Assembly: GCA_038503035.1 (NCBI GenBank) | Contig: JAVSML010019123.1 | Coordinates: 1-64,000 of the forward strand | DNA from: Crocodylus rhombifer | Taxonomy: Eukaryota; Chordata; Crocodylia; Crocodylidae | Direction of reading: 5' to 3' | Length of the DNA stretch: 64,000 bases | In this document: positions 12,901-24,411 of the stretch, one piece after another | Layout of the letters: each line of letters starts with the position of its first letter | Position numbering within the stretch: the stretch's first letter is position 1 | Made by a program: the position numbers and the translations under genes | The notes under the pieces: model-generated | The model's input: the letters and a program-made list of their open reading frames with translations, nothing else | Databases searched by the model: none | Told to the model about the DNA's origin: nothing

Positions 12901-13117
12901 CCCCATGGTTTTCATCCCACATTATTTTTAGTGGCTTCATAGTCTAAAAAAAAGTAGAGAGCTTAGTGGAAGACCCATTTTCCCTTCTCTGTTCAAGTCC
13001 AGTGAAATTGTCCTCTGGGTGCCCCTACAGGTCACCAAAGATCCCTGGAGTTGGTTCCACTTCAACAAAAGAATGGCAAGAAAATTCTGCAAACTAAAAC
13101 ATCTGTACATCTGCTGG

Positions 13118-13418
13118 ATGTCTGCTCTGACACATGCTAAATTAGCATGAATTGGAGGAGACTTGATTAATCAAAGTTAATTAGCATGCTTCAAGAGCCT
13201 CCGTGTCATGTGTATTTAGTGCCCCCACACTTCAAAATGGCAGCAAAAGCGCTTTAACTAAAACTCGTCGAATGAGCTTTAGTTAAAGCACCGCCACATC
13301 ATTTTGAAGTGTGGGACAACGAATACAGAGGACGCTGCGGGCACTTTAAATCAGAGTGTTTCTTGGAGCCACTCTAATTAAAGCACCATCCTCTACCCTG
13401 GAGAACGTATAAAGATGC
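13118..13418. mobile_element. Palindromic MITE-like element
   Basis: The core is a long imperfect palindrome. The left arm, about 13211-13266, contains CCACACTTCAAAATG and CTTTAACTAAAACTC. The right arm, about 13274-13327, contains GAGCTTTAGTTAAAG and CATTTTGAAGTGTGG. The loop is about seven bases. Outer sequence GGATGTCTGCTC (left) and the reverse complement of AAAGATGCC (right) suggest diverged terminal repeats, although these limits are uncertain. The composition and absence of coding fit a non-autonomous DNA transposon. Confidence 0.55.
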
Positions 13419-16400
13419 CCAAAATATTTATAAGAAACCAGTCTCGGGGCCAGGTTCTAACTCATTTACACCAAAAAGTCTCTCTCAGAAATCAATAGTG
13501 TAGTAAGAGAAGTTATGATTTAGACAGGTTTCCTAACAGGAGACTGAAGGAGTTGGGTAATTGGGAGATGATCCTTCAGTTAAGTAGCTAGTTGAAGAAA
13601 CATCCACAGGGCTTGCAGAGCTTGCACACTGTTCTACAATCAGTGTGTTGTTCTTCTCATTCATGGATGCCTATTTATTAAACCCAGTGATCACTACAGG
13701 AAACATTTTGGAGTGGGGGTCACTTTAATAGAGCCTATCTCCAAGCACATGCTACTTCGCACTTGATCTCTGCTGCCATTGCCAATCATTGCCTTCCCCC
13801 ACACCTCCCCGCAGTGCTGCTCCCATGGCTTCGCCTCACCACCCAGGTGATACCCCTTACCACCAAAGCTCCCTGCTACCAAAGCATGAAAGAAGCCACC
13901 TGCACCACGGGATGGATAAAGTGTCTCCATGGGCCACAGGTTGCCAACCCCTAGTCTATATTATATTTACTACATCTAATCTGGGTTTCATCACCAAAAT
14001 TGTTCTGCAGTTTGACTGAAAATCTAGAAGGTTACAGTATAGGTTCACTCCTGAAACAACTCATAATCTTATTTTTGAAGTGGCAGGATACTTCTCATTT
14101 GATTTCTTACAGCCTTGCACTCTGCTGAATATTCAAGGTAAGGTATTTGGCTCCAAGCAAGCTGAATTGGGGCCTGCTCTATTAAAAAACAAACTGTGAC
14201 TCACTTTCAGCCTTATGTTTGCAAGAGTAGCTGAGGAATTGTCAACATTTCAGCAAAATGTCAGAAAAATGCATCAAAGGAGGGCAAATTTACAGGATTG
14301 GGAAGTGAGAAGAATTGTCTGTGGGCTGTTATTTAACTACAATTGTGAAAATGCAAGGAAATGTCAACAGAATATTCACAATATGTTTACAAAGCACAAA
14401 ACAAGATAGTACACCTTTCTTTAATAACAATTTGTCTTCTCAGAACACAGAAGTATATGCTAGATAAAAATACCCTTATTTATTACAAAAAGACAAATTT
14501 ATTACAACACATTTCTTTATGCCTTGCCCGCATTCAAGCTTGCTGTACGTTGTAATCACCCTGTTAAAAAAATGAGGCTATTTCATGTCTACCTGCTGAA
14601 CCAAGGAGACAGACAGTGCAATGGAAATGCCAGTGGTTGGGGCAGAAGTGTGTATTACAAGGTTGGGACACAGGTCTCAGTCCTATTTCATACTGAAATA
14701 GGATATTGTGTTGAACTCTATCCCATAGCCAATAAACAAATTACAGGTTTCCTTCACTTTATGCTGTACAAGCGTTCCTTGAAAACAGTGCATAACTCGA
14801 TTTCACATAAAGGGAACCCACTTTACAACATAACAAATAGGGATACATTCCAGGACCTCGACTGTACTGACCCCCAGACCCATTTCTACCAGTTTTATAA
14901 GACAATTTTGGTACTTGTCACCAGCAGACAGTACTCACAAGCCCAGGGCACTATCGTAATGAGGATGGCAACTACAGAAATACGTGTCACAGACAACAAG
15001 CAAGGAGCACAGATCCACACAGAAGACTACGGTTTGGTGTGTGTCACTCCCACAATGCACTGCACAAAGCAGCTGAGTGCAGGCTTCCACCACACTGACT
15101 GCATAAGAGTGAATTTACCTTGCGTATAACGAATTTTTGGTATAAAAAGGGTCATCGCATAAGAACGAATTTATACATACAGAATCTGGAAAAAGCAAGG
15201 GAAACCTGTAAAAAGAAAGGCTTGTGGAAACATTGTGACCCTACGACAAAATCCTTCGGATGTAGCATCTCTGATGTATTCAAGAACCTAAAGGGAGGAG
15301 ATGGGATCAAGGGCTCCAAGTCATCAACCTATATTGAAGATCTGCAGCAATCACAGAAATAGTTCAAGATTGCATACCTTTCCCGCTATAAATATTAACA
15401 ATATATATTATGGTTATACCTAGAAGCCTTGTGAGCTAGTTGCAATACCACACACTCCCACACATGATGATCTATTTCCTCTCTTCCATTTAAGGATATT
15501 TAAAATTAAAGAATACCCTCTCCCCTACCTTTAAAACCAATGTTATACTTAGTAGGCAGCCAGGGTATTTACTCAGCAAGGAGAACAAACACCTTATATG
15601 TTTTCTCTCTTCCCATCGCTTCTATTGCTACTTGTATTTCACCTTGTCAAGCCTCTGCATAATTCTTCTGGATATTGTTTTGGTTGTTCCTGTCTGTACC
15701 TCTTAGACTGTTTTTTTTCCCATTTGTGGGGAAGCTGAGGACTTGGGATCAGCTCAAGAAAGGGAAATCACATGGCAGGGGTAAACGTCTTCATTCTTCA
15801 CTTGCCTCTGTTCTGCATGGAAGAATTCACTACAAATGCAGCACAGTTCATTTCTGTTAAGTGTACAGTAAAGGAGCATTATCTTAGAAAAAACTGTAAG
15901 ATTTAATTAATGTTTTAAGATGTGCTATTTTTTTTTGGTTTTCTTTTTTTTTTTTTTGCTGTCTGACCACAGTGTAAATATTCTGTTGACATTTCCTTTC
16001 ATTTTCACAACTGTAGTTAAATAACAGCCCAGAGACAATTAATGTTTTATTTAACAAATGTAATTAATTAATGTTTGTAAGAAGTATCAAATTCTTGCAT
16101 GAAAAGAAATACTTTAAGGTGCAGCCACTTTTGGAAAAATTCAGATTTAAACACTTTATTGCTGTGCCAGATATTTCTTATTCTATCTGTAGGGAAACAA
16201 TAGGTGTTATTAAAATCTTTGCATTTGTCTCTTGCCATTATTTTCAGCCCTTAGGGGTCCATTGCAGAGGAACATAAATTACAGCAGCCCTAAGGCTGCT
16301 CTGATTTATGCCAGCGGGTGACAGGCCTACAAATATATCCGTAATATGGAACAGAGTAAATATTATATATAGCACTCTTCCCATACCAGCACTGATCATA

Positions 16401-16424
16401 GCTCGGGCGGACTGTCTTATTTTC
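13419..16424. other. Non-coding stretch with one unexplained 201-codon open frame
   Basis: An open frame at 14524-15129 (plus) is the longest one not explained by a transposon, but its protein matches nothing I recognise. The surrounding DNA looks repeat-like: CATAACTCGATTTCACATAAAGGG near 14793 is loosely echoed by GTATAACGAATTTTTGG near 15124. I therefore treat it as a chance frame in an unclassified repeat. T-rich runs occur at about 15929-15957. No promoter or splice context supports a gene. Confidence 0.45.
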
Positions 16425-16560
16425 CTACTCTGTAAAATGGAGATAATGTGTTTCACCTGGTTCAGAGATTAATTAAATCATTAGTGTCTGTACAGTAGAC
16501 TCCTTTGAGAATATAAAATATGCCAAGTGCCAGTTGCTATTATTTATCTGAGGAAGAAAA
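16425..16560 (+). mobile_element. L2/MIR-type LINE 3' tail relic
   Basis: The segment CTACTCTGTAAAATGGAGAT followed by TTAATTAAATCATTAGTGT and a tail with AGTTGCTATTATTTATC matches the 3' end shared by ancient L2-type LINEs and their SINE partners. In those families it typically reads TCTGTAAAATGGGGATAATA, then GATTAAATGA, then GCTATTATTATT. The copy is old, diverged and non-coding. Its presence is normal for an amniote genome. Confidence 0.6.
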
Positions 16561-17180
16561 TACTCTCCTGTTTTGAATAAAGCAAGTCTCCTGGACTTAT
16601 TACTACTGTCCTGCTTGTCATGTCCCTCATTTCAGAGTCTCTATTCAGAAAGAGGAAATGAGATGAAAAATAGAAATTCAAAGGAAAAAAAGATTCATGC
16701 TTTCCTACAAATAAAAGAGCTATACTACTGTATGAAATAACTACCTGAAGGACTAGAAAATGAAATAAAATCAGAAGCTGGTAAACTGCCATTGCAGACC
16801 CATGCATGTCTAGTACAAAACAATTAATGCTACTATCATGACATAGATCCAGTACTTAGACGTAGCGTATCCTCCTTAGAAAGAGCACTGAGTGCAGAGA
16901 TGTCCTGAGATATGCGTTTATAAAGTTAGGCATAAGATATCCCAGAAAAGAAATCCATCAAATAGTCAGTTTGGAGTACTTACAAACCTTCCTCTAAAGT
17001 GACAATCATTTAGTTTTGAAAGATAGCTGCAAATTGATAGCAACATTATGCTTGAAAAGTTGTCTGTCTGTATTGGGAGGAACATGTCAGTACAGCACAC
17101 ACTCACATGTTGGTACATGTGGGTTTTATACTACAAAAGCTTACCCATGAGTACTTCTTCCTTATATGAGCAACATCTTG
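16561..17180. other. Non-coding stretch, nothing recognised
   Basis: I see short open frames without motifs and no recognisable repeat, up to the old repeat that precedes the assembly gap. Confidence 0.5.
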
Positions 17181-17280
17181 ATTTCAATGGGACAAATTAT
17201 TTCCTGGTAAAATTCAGTGCAGCTACAATGGAGCTGTGTCCCTTTGTATTGGAGATTTAGGCCCTACAAGAGTAACTCTT
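17181..17280. repeat. Ancient amniote repeat fragment, possible
   Basis: TTTCAATGGGACAAATT, CAGTGCAGCTACAATGGAGC and GGAGATTTAGGCCCT resemble the TTCAATGGGA...TTTGGCCC phrase common in old sauropsid repeats (CR1/L3-type tails). The match is from memory of the general pattern and is weak. Confidence 0.3.
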
Positions 17281-17341
17281 ACAATACAAAGATTATACAA
17301 AATTAGCAGCAATTGTATAAAATTCCTACTTGTTTTTTTTT

Positions 17342-17741
17342 NNNNNNNNNNNNNNNNNNNNNNNNNNNNNNNNNNNNNNNNNNNNNNNNNNNNNNNNNNN
17401 NNNNNNNNNNNNNNNNNNNNNNNNNNNNNNNNNNNNNNNNNNNNNNNNNNNNNNNNNNNNNNNNNNNNNNNNNNNNNNNNNNNNNNNNNNNNNNNNNNNN
17501 NNNNNNNNNNNNNNNNNNNNNNNNNNNNNNNNNNNNNNNNNNNNNNNNNNNNNNNNNNNNNNNNNNNNNNNNNNNNNNNNNNNNNNNNNNNNNNNNNNNN
17601 NNNNNNNNNNNNNNNNNNNNNNNNNNNNNNNNNNNNNNNNNNNNNNNNNNNNNNNNNNNNNNNNNNNNNNNNNNNNNNNNNNNNNNNNNNNNNNNNNNNN
17701 NNNNNNNNNNNNNNNNNNNNNNNNNNNNNNNNNNNNNNNNN
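17342..17741. other. Assembly gap of 400 N
   Basis: Exactly 400 unknown bases are bounded by T-runs on both sides (17333-17341 and 17742-17750). The assembly probably broke on a long poly-T or T-rich repeat. Any open frame crossing it is meaningless. Confidence 0.99.
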
Positions 17742-17989
17742 TTTTTTTTTCTTTCTAGTTGAAGAAAAAAATGGAATTAAGGCTGTATGATGAAGTGCTT
17801 ACAATTCTGTCAGTCCCAGAGCTAATGTTGAGTGGGCTGCTTTATCTAAACCACTTGTGTTTGTTCAATGTAGTCCTTGATTACACAACAGCATACTAAC
17901 ATATTTTCTCAGGATATGAGCTTCATTCAGGGCCCAGGTGTCCCCACCTGGCTATTCAATACTTTGAACTCACATTGAAGGGAATGGAC

Positions 17990-18100
17990 TCTAATAGTGA
18001 ATGGGCAGGGATACATTCCCTTTGGCTGAAATGGTTTAGATGGTTGGAATGGTTTAGACAGAGGACTAGAGGTCCCTTCTACCCCTACCTTTCATGATTA
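17990..18100 (+). mobile_element. CR1 LINE 3' end, short relic
   Basis: GGTTTAGACAGAGGACTAGA followed by GGTCCCTTCTACCCCTAC and ATGATT fits the conserved CR1 tail, which usually reads GGACTAGATGACCT...GGTCCCTTCCAACCCTA...ATGATT. A small internal deletion is apparent. The fragment has no coding content. The left boundary is uncertain. Confidence 0.55.
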
Positions 18101-18432
18101 ATTTTGGAGAAATCACTGTCCAGTATTTTAAAAAGTAAAGCAAAAGCTGACTATTAAAATCATTTACTTCAATAGGATTACATGCATAAATATCATATGC
18201 ACATCAGTGTTTGTAGGATCAGGGCCTATGTTTGCTACTACTGTGTAAATCCACAGTAAACCCATTGTGCAGGTGTAATCAAGAGAAGAGCTAAATGTGC
18301 TGAGGAAAAATGCATAGTCAATGAGGCAGGGAGGACAGCATAATGACACAGTCACATCTTAGAGGACATCTGGCTTATTCAGCATTGGGATGATATTCAC
18401 TGCTCACTGAACAGAGAGAATAAAAATAATGT

Positions 18433-18445
18433 AAAAAAAAAAAAA
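18433..18445. repeat. Poly-A run
   Basis: An A homopolymer of about thirteen bases lies just below the 3' limit of the minus-strand LINE. In minus orientation it reads as poly-T, so it is not that element's poly-A tail. Confidence 0.85.
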
Positions 18446-18489
18446 TAATGAGCCAAGTTCTCAGCTGACCAACAAGGAACAATATAAAT

Positions 18490-20545
18490 ATAACTACATT
18501 GATTGACATCAGTGGAGCATCTGGACCTCCTCCTCCTTCTCCTTGTGTCCTTGTCATAAACTAGATGTTTTTTCCAGAACCATGCACAACTGATGGCTGT
18601 CTTTGTTGCCACAGTGAGGTCTTCCTCTGTACAGGTCTCACCATGAGTTGACAAAGGAGCAGGTGCTCCACAGTCTGCACTTCATCTCACTGTCATGTAT
18701 TTAGGTCATGAGTAGCCCCATTTGATCATGTTTGTTTTTGATCTTCCATTTTGCATGCACAGGTGATTCAGGCTTCGCCATGTTGTCCAGCCTAGATCAG
18801 CCCCTTTCCAGGTCCATTTCAAAGCACCTGACTGTGCGTTATCTTTTTTTCCATACAGTGGATGCCTGGGGTCTTCATCTGCCATGATCTTTCTTTTTGG
18901 CTCACTACCTTTCTTCTAATATCAGATGGTGCAATGCTAGCCAGTAAGTACAGGCCATCCTTGGGTGTTGGCTTTAGACATCCTTTTATTTCATGGCAGC
19001 TATTGTTTAGAACTGGGTCTAGTTTCTTGGCATGAACTGACCATTCCCATACTGGACATGCATACTCTGCAGTGGAGTAATACAAGGCAAGAGCAGTGGT
19101 TCGTAATGTAGTTGGGTTTATTCCTGACCTTGAGGCGAGCAACTTTTGACGTATGTTGTTGTGGGCCCTAATTTTTCCTTTTGTCTTCTTTACGCATGTT
19201 TTGAAAGTAAGTGTTCAGTCCAATGTAACCCCCAAGTACACATGGTTCAGGTGATTAGTCAGTGGAATTCCTCCCCAGGTGATATTCAATTTCCGCTTAG
19301 CTTCTCTCTAGCGTAAGTGAAAAGTTGTGGCCTACATCACAGTTGGGTTGGCATGAAGCTGGTTCTTATTGTAGTAACCTGAGAGGTTGCTCAATGCACA
19401 TGTCAGTCTGTTCTTGACAGTGCAAAGTCCTTCTCATGTGATGTGACGCATAGATCATCAGCATATATGAATCTCCTTGTACTACGCTGTATGGGTTGGT
19501 CATTGGTATATGTTAAAAAGGGCCGGTGCTACAATGCTACCCTATGGGGAGCCATTTCATTATCATCTCCAGTGGCTCTGTTTATTGCAAAGTTCTATGT
19601 AAAAACACTAGCACCATGACAAAAAGAGATTTGGGGGTGATGACTGACTACAAGATGAACATAGGCCACCCATGCAGTATCGCAGCTGGCAAAGCAAACA
19701 AAACTCTGGCTTGCATCTAATGATGCATCTCGAGCAAGAGCCAGGATGTCATCCTCCCAGTGCACTTGGCCTTGGTGAGGCCACAGCTGGAGTACTGCAT
19801 CCAATTCTAGGGTCCACAAGTCAAGAAGGACGTGGAGAAGCTTGAAAGAGTTCAGAGGAGAGCCGCGCATGATCAGAGGACAAGAGAACAGGCCTTATGA
19901 AGAGAGGCTGCGAGCTATGGGACTCTTCAGCTTAGAGAAGCGCAGGCTCAGGGGTGACTTAGTAGAAGCCTATAAGTACATCAGAGCTGGGGGGGACAAC
20001 TGTTCACCAGAGCACCCAGGGAATGACAAGGTCCGATGGTCACAAACTCCAGCGAGACCGTTTTAGGCTGGACATAAGGCAAAATTTCTTTACTGTCTGA
20101 GCCCTCAAGGCCTGGAACAGACTCTCCCAAGAGGTGGTGCAAGCACCTACTTTGGACACTTTTAAGAAACATTTGGACGTTTAAATTGCTGGGATCCTTT
20201 GACCCCACATGACTTCCTGCCCCTTGGGCCGGGGACTGGACCCAGTGATCTTATGAGGTCCCTTCCAGCCTTAATGTCTATGAAATCTATTTTCTAAAAG
20301 GGATCAGATGAGCTGCACTAGGCAGTATTTGTGCAGTATACTGAAGCCTTTAGCAAGCAGGTTTCAGTGGCTGACGGTGTTGTATGCCACTGATAGGTCT
20401 ACAACCACAGCACCTGTTATCATCCCTTTCTCAAATCCATCTTCTATATGTTGGGTGATGTTTAGTATTTGGCCAGTGCAGGATTTGCCTTGTCTGAATC
20501 TGGCTTGTTCTGTTATTAGATGTTGTTTGATATGAGGTGAAAGGT
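18490..20545 (-). mobile_element. Decayed non-LTR retrotransposon (reverse transcriptase), split by a CR1
   Basis: Read on the minus strand from 20545 downward, the translation shows reverse-transcriptase motifs in order: QARFRQGKSCTG (about 20510-20475), DLSVAYNTV, then an interruption, FYIELCNKQSHWR (about 19605-19565), NGSP-GS, APALFNIYTND, and the catalytic-type YADDLCV near 19465. Past the palm come YLGVTLD, TLRTTALALYYSTAEYACPVW, GCLKPTP and IAPSDIRR, and a late TVEHLLL segment. Many stops and frameshifts make it inactive. The signature is clearly different from the CR1 copies in this window. It may belong to an I/Ingi/Vingi-like or jockey-like LINE, but the clade is not assigned. A plus-strand CR1 tail occupies about 19607-20290. 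Confidence 0.8.
19607..20290 (+). mobile_element. CR1 LINE 3' end (ORF2 C-terminus), nested in another LINE
   Basis: The plus-strand translation gives [64 protein letters not shown] and VVQAPTLDTFKKHLD. These are the C-terminal ORF2 motifs of CR1, as in the copy at 44.7 kb. Stop codons and frame changes break it, so it is a pseudogene. It ends in a short 3' UTR with GGACTGGACCCAGTGATC, CCCTTCCAGCC and a TCTATGAAATCTAT tail. It is 5'-truncated at the reverse-transcriptase domain, as most CR1 copies are. It interrupts the minus-strand LINE between codons for ...SLLENR and FYIEL..., so it inserted later. Confidence 0.9.
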
Positions 20546-23500
20546 GAAGGGAAAAAGGAAAGACTTTCCATTAAAGCAGGAGCTCAATGTCATTCAAATG
20601 GACTTCAACCGACAGGACAGGGTGAAGGAAGAGAAATGCCAAGGTTTCATGATTGCGACTGCAATGAAGAATTTCAAAAGCAAACTGTGGGGTGCATTCA
20701 TGACAGTGTAGAATGTGGCCAGAGAGAAAAGAAAAACAAGTCCTCCTTTAAATGCCCAGAGTTATTTTCTTGCTGCCCCAGACAGATGCTATAGTCACAA
20801 AACAAAATCAGTGTTAAGAATAGGGCAGCTTATACCAAAAAAGTCCTTTTGTAGTAAGTGCCAACAAAGAACACATTGTACATTAATTGCTTGTCTCTCA
20901 GTCCAGACCATCTGTCTCTGCAATGTAATGAACACTGGCATACTTGCTGGAATTTGCTCAATAACTAAAATTGTGTCTGAACCAAACCTTCCTTGCGTCT
21001 TGTTATACTATCAGTTTGACTTTTTGTGAGCTGCAACACAAGTTCACCGCAGAACCTTCTTTAAGAAGCAGCTCTTTAGCTGATGTAATATAACTGAAGT
21101 TGAGAACTTTATAGCTATGATAATAGCAAAGAAGCAAGAACACCTAGGCTAGGTAAAGACATTCAAAAAGCCCAGGACAGAATCCATCTAAGTTATGCAG
21201 TTTTCTGTATGTGGTGTACTTTAGATAGGCAGCAAACACAACATGCATTCGCCCTTTGGTGGAGGGTGAGTGGGGGAGAGAAACCCAAATCTTTGCCTGG
21301 GCTCTACCATTTTTAAATCGGACCATGCATGCTGAACTTCTGGTCTGTTATGGGATCTGTTATGGGTACAGACTCAGACTGGTTCTGTGCGCTGAAATTC
21401 TGTTCTACGATGCTGATACATAACATAGAGCTGGTGTGGGGCGTTAGGACTCAGTTTGGTAAAAGAAACTGGGAACACATTTCTACTAGCGGTAGATAGC
21501 TCATCTAACAACACTTATTTGACTAATGTAAGTCATCACGACTGTCTCGCAGTCTTAACAGAAATCCAAGGATAACAAAATACCAAAGCAGCCTGGGTAG
21601 CAGCCACTGATATTAAAATAGCCATGAGTCATGTGATGTGTACAGCAGGCACAGATGCATAGGCAAAAATATAATTTTGTATTTAGCATTTAATGATAAG
21701 CAAATGCTGAACACGAAAAGCAAGGCTGTGGCATTTAGACACAGGGCTCAAACATAGCCAGACCACCGCCAGAAACTGGGGAAGTGCTCATTTTCCGGCA
21801 AAGGGGCTTACAGGGGCCCTGCAACCTGTTAGCAGAGGGAGTAAGCTGTACTGTCCATGTGCCTACACTCCTGTGAGCGTGTGACCCGATGGCTTTGAAA
21901 GTGATAACGCCCAAGCCTGTTAGTTCTTCCATCGGAAAGGGCTGGAGTCTTGTCTGTGTGTGTGTGTGTGTATGTGTGTGTGTGTGTGCACACGCGCGTG
22001 CAGCAGTGGCGTTCTCTGTTTCTTAATTACTCCTGTTGATGGTAGATGTTATAGATAATGGGAAATCACACTGTATACAAGCAATTCAGATTTATCAGGG
22101 ATTTCAGAAATGAGGCTGTCCTACTATAAAGCTTATTCTCTAGAAGGAACTGTCAGCTCCTAGCCTGCTGAGCATGATTGATGACTTTTCATTATTTTCT
22201 GGCTTCAAGATCAACTGGGAGAAGTTAGAGGTTCTACGGCTTTCCAGATTTTGCCCCAGGAAATCTGTCCTCATCATGGATATTTTTTGCACTGCCAAAA
22301 CACTTTGAATTGCATAGATATTAGGAGAGTCACATAATCTCAATGACATGGGAAGCAAACATTTTTTACCATTAAAATTCTGCAAAGCTATTTTGACAGA
22401 TGGAAGGAATTCCACCTATTGCTATGGGAAAAGGTCAATTCCATTACAATAATTTCCACTCCAAGAATTAATTATTGCCTGTTGATGAGACCATTGGAGA
22501 GCTTGAAGAAGCCTTTTTATGGACGTTAGAATAGATATTCAAGGAGGTCCTATGGGGTGAGAATAAAGCAGTGGGAATTACTATTGAGACACTAACAAGA
22601 TAGAGAGAAATGATTCCCTCAATTTACAAAGATAGGAAGACTATATGAAATAGCTTAGGAGACCATCTCTATTCTGACCCTTTGCCTAAGCCCATTCTTC
22701 AAGAGAAGGCCAGATGTTTTCTACCCTATAAGGGGTTCGTTCTTATATATGTAGTCTTGCTGCCCCTTTTTTCTAAGCAGCTCAGGCCTCAATTTTGCAC
22801 TGAGACACAGTTGGTAAAACATATATATTGAAATATTTTACAGGTACTGAGTATTAAATTAAATAGAAATTTGTAAAACTTGCCTTCTTTTCCTTTTGTT
22901 CCTTGTGCTCTCTTGATGAAAATCCTGAAAGGTTTGAATGCTCAATTGCAGTTCAGTTCTTGTGTTTAGGAAATTTCAGAGAAAAACATTGATGAAGATA
23001 AAAAAAATATTTTTTGTTTTTGTTTTTTGCGGGGTTTTTGCATCCGGAAAAAGAATAAATTCAGTAACCTGTATGCATCCATTTGAGCCACCCTGAAAGG
23101 AAAGGGTTTTTGTTCAAGGGTCCCCTGAATATTGATGAGTGCAGGATTAGGACTCAAGAGCCTAATCTCTACCCAAGTCCAAAACTGCATGCCAAAACTC
23201 CCACTCAAGTGCTGCCCAACTCCAAGAGTACCTGAACTCCACAGGTACCTTACTGAAAGACTTAAGTTTTACAGGCACACAAAATTGTACTCCTAGCGTA
23301 TACTCAGAACAGCCTGACTCTTGAAAGGGCTGAGACGGCCAGTGCTTCACTCAGAGATTCTCAGGAAATATATATTACAGAATAGAATAAGACACCCTAC
23401 AAAATATGGTCCTCTTCCACAGGAACTGTCTTAATACAATGCAGAAGGAAAGAAATCTAGGCTCAGTAACCTCCTTGGGGAGGGATGGGTGTAGAAAAGA

Positions 23501-24249
23501 ATTTAAGGGTCATGGAGGCACACTGGGGCAACACTTTTGAGATGAAACCTGGGAGTTAGGTTTATATTTTGGACTTTGTCCTAATTAAGGAATGAAAAAG
23601 GTCAAAATACTAGAATTTCCTATGAGCAGGTGTTTCAGCTCCAAACACTGCTGTCAGTCCAAGTGGGGTTATGCACCCCTACCGCACCCAAGACTTAAGT
23701 TAGAATGAAGAAGAGGTCTTGCACCAGCCCTGTATATAAAGTGAGTGCATCCAACACACTCACCTCTGTCTCGCTGGAGACCTTTGACAACAACTCTGAT
23801 GAATTTACATCAAAGAGCCAGGCTCTTCAAATGTAAATACAGCATAAGAACATCCCTAAATACAGATGTAGATGCATAAACACCTCGGTCTGAATGCATT
23901 ATCATTGCAGAACCAAAGTGATGACACTGGAGCTCACATTCACATTTGTTTCATCTGTACAATGCCCTTGATTTGTGCAGACTCAACCGTCTAAAAGCTT
24001 TTATACTCACTGAAAGCTTTAGTTATATATGTGAGGAGGGGTGTATGTTCCAAATAAAACCAGCACAAGAAGCGAAGCATTAGAGATTCTTAAACCAAGT
24101 AAATTTTCATTAGATTCTATGAAGACACAGCTCATATGTGGTGGTGTATTACTGCACTGTCCTATAAGCATCCAGTGTTTTTTTTACGAATGCCTTCTCT
24201 CTGACTTACTAGTTTCTTGCTTCAGAAACTACAGGAAGTTACTCGCCCC
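20546..24249. other. Non-coding stretch, no gene seen
   Basis: Open frames are all about 100 codons or shorter without family signatures. The stretch contains a TG microsatellite (21953-22000). A TATA-like TATATAAAG near 23733 has no associated open frame or exon. No other repeat was recognised. Confidence 0.55.
21953..22000. repeat. (TG)n microsatellite
   Basis: A TG dinucleotide run with one TA interruption continues into an alternating CACACGCGCGTG segment. Such purine-pyrimidine alternation can adopt Z-DNA. It shows no link to a gene. Confidence 0.9.
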
Positions 24250-24411
24250 TTTTAAGGGCATAGGTTTTGGCCGTGTTGGTCTACAGGCAAAAAAAGATAC
24301 TGAACTCTTGGCAGAGGTGATATCTTTTATGAGACCTACTAAATAGTTGCAAAAAATATTGTGCAACTATTTAGCTGGTGTAATAAAAGATATCGCCTCT
24401 GTTAAGAGTGC
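24250..24411. mobile_element. Foldback repeat containing a known-looking sauropsid repeat motif
   Basis: Arms of about 47 bases face each other at 24305-24351 and 24362-24409. The left arm includes CAGAGGTGATATCTTTTAT and ACTAAATAGTTGCA. The right arm includes TGCAACTATTTAG and ATAAAAGATATCGCCTCTG. The spacer is only about ten bases of A/T. The preceding segment (GGCCGTGTTGGTCTACAGGC, 24271-24290) resembles a repeat I associate with reptile genomes, where GATATCTTTTAT...ACTAAATAGTTG follows. The structure is either a foldback transposon or two inverted copies joined head to head. There is no coding capacity. Confidence 0.6.

Larger units (their letters stand above)
11115..13117. other. Non-coding AT-rich stretch, no gene seen
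   Basis: No open frame has a recognisable protein. A T-run near 11991-12001, a short TG run near 11710-11722 and an inverted-repeat pair at 11578-11671 are present. Sequence around 12640-12900 is AT-rich and repeat-poor and is treated as a possible regulatory block. Confidence 0.55.

Noticed and set aside
17236..17790. Open frames of 142-184 codons made of X residues
   Set aside because: They run through the 400-base N gap and have no sequence content.
23730..23780. TATA-like TATATAAAG followed at promoter spacing by a CT-rich stretch
   Set aside because: No upstream activator cluster, CpG enrichment or downstream exon. TATA-like strings are common in AT-rich DNA.
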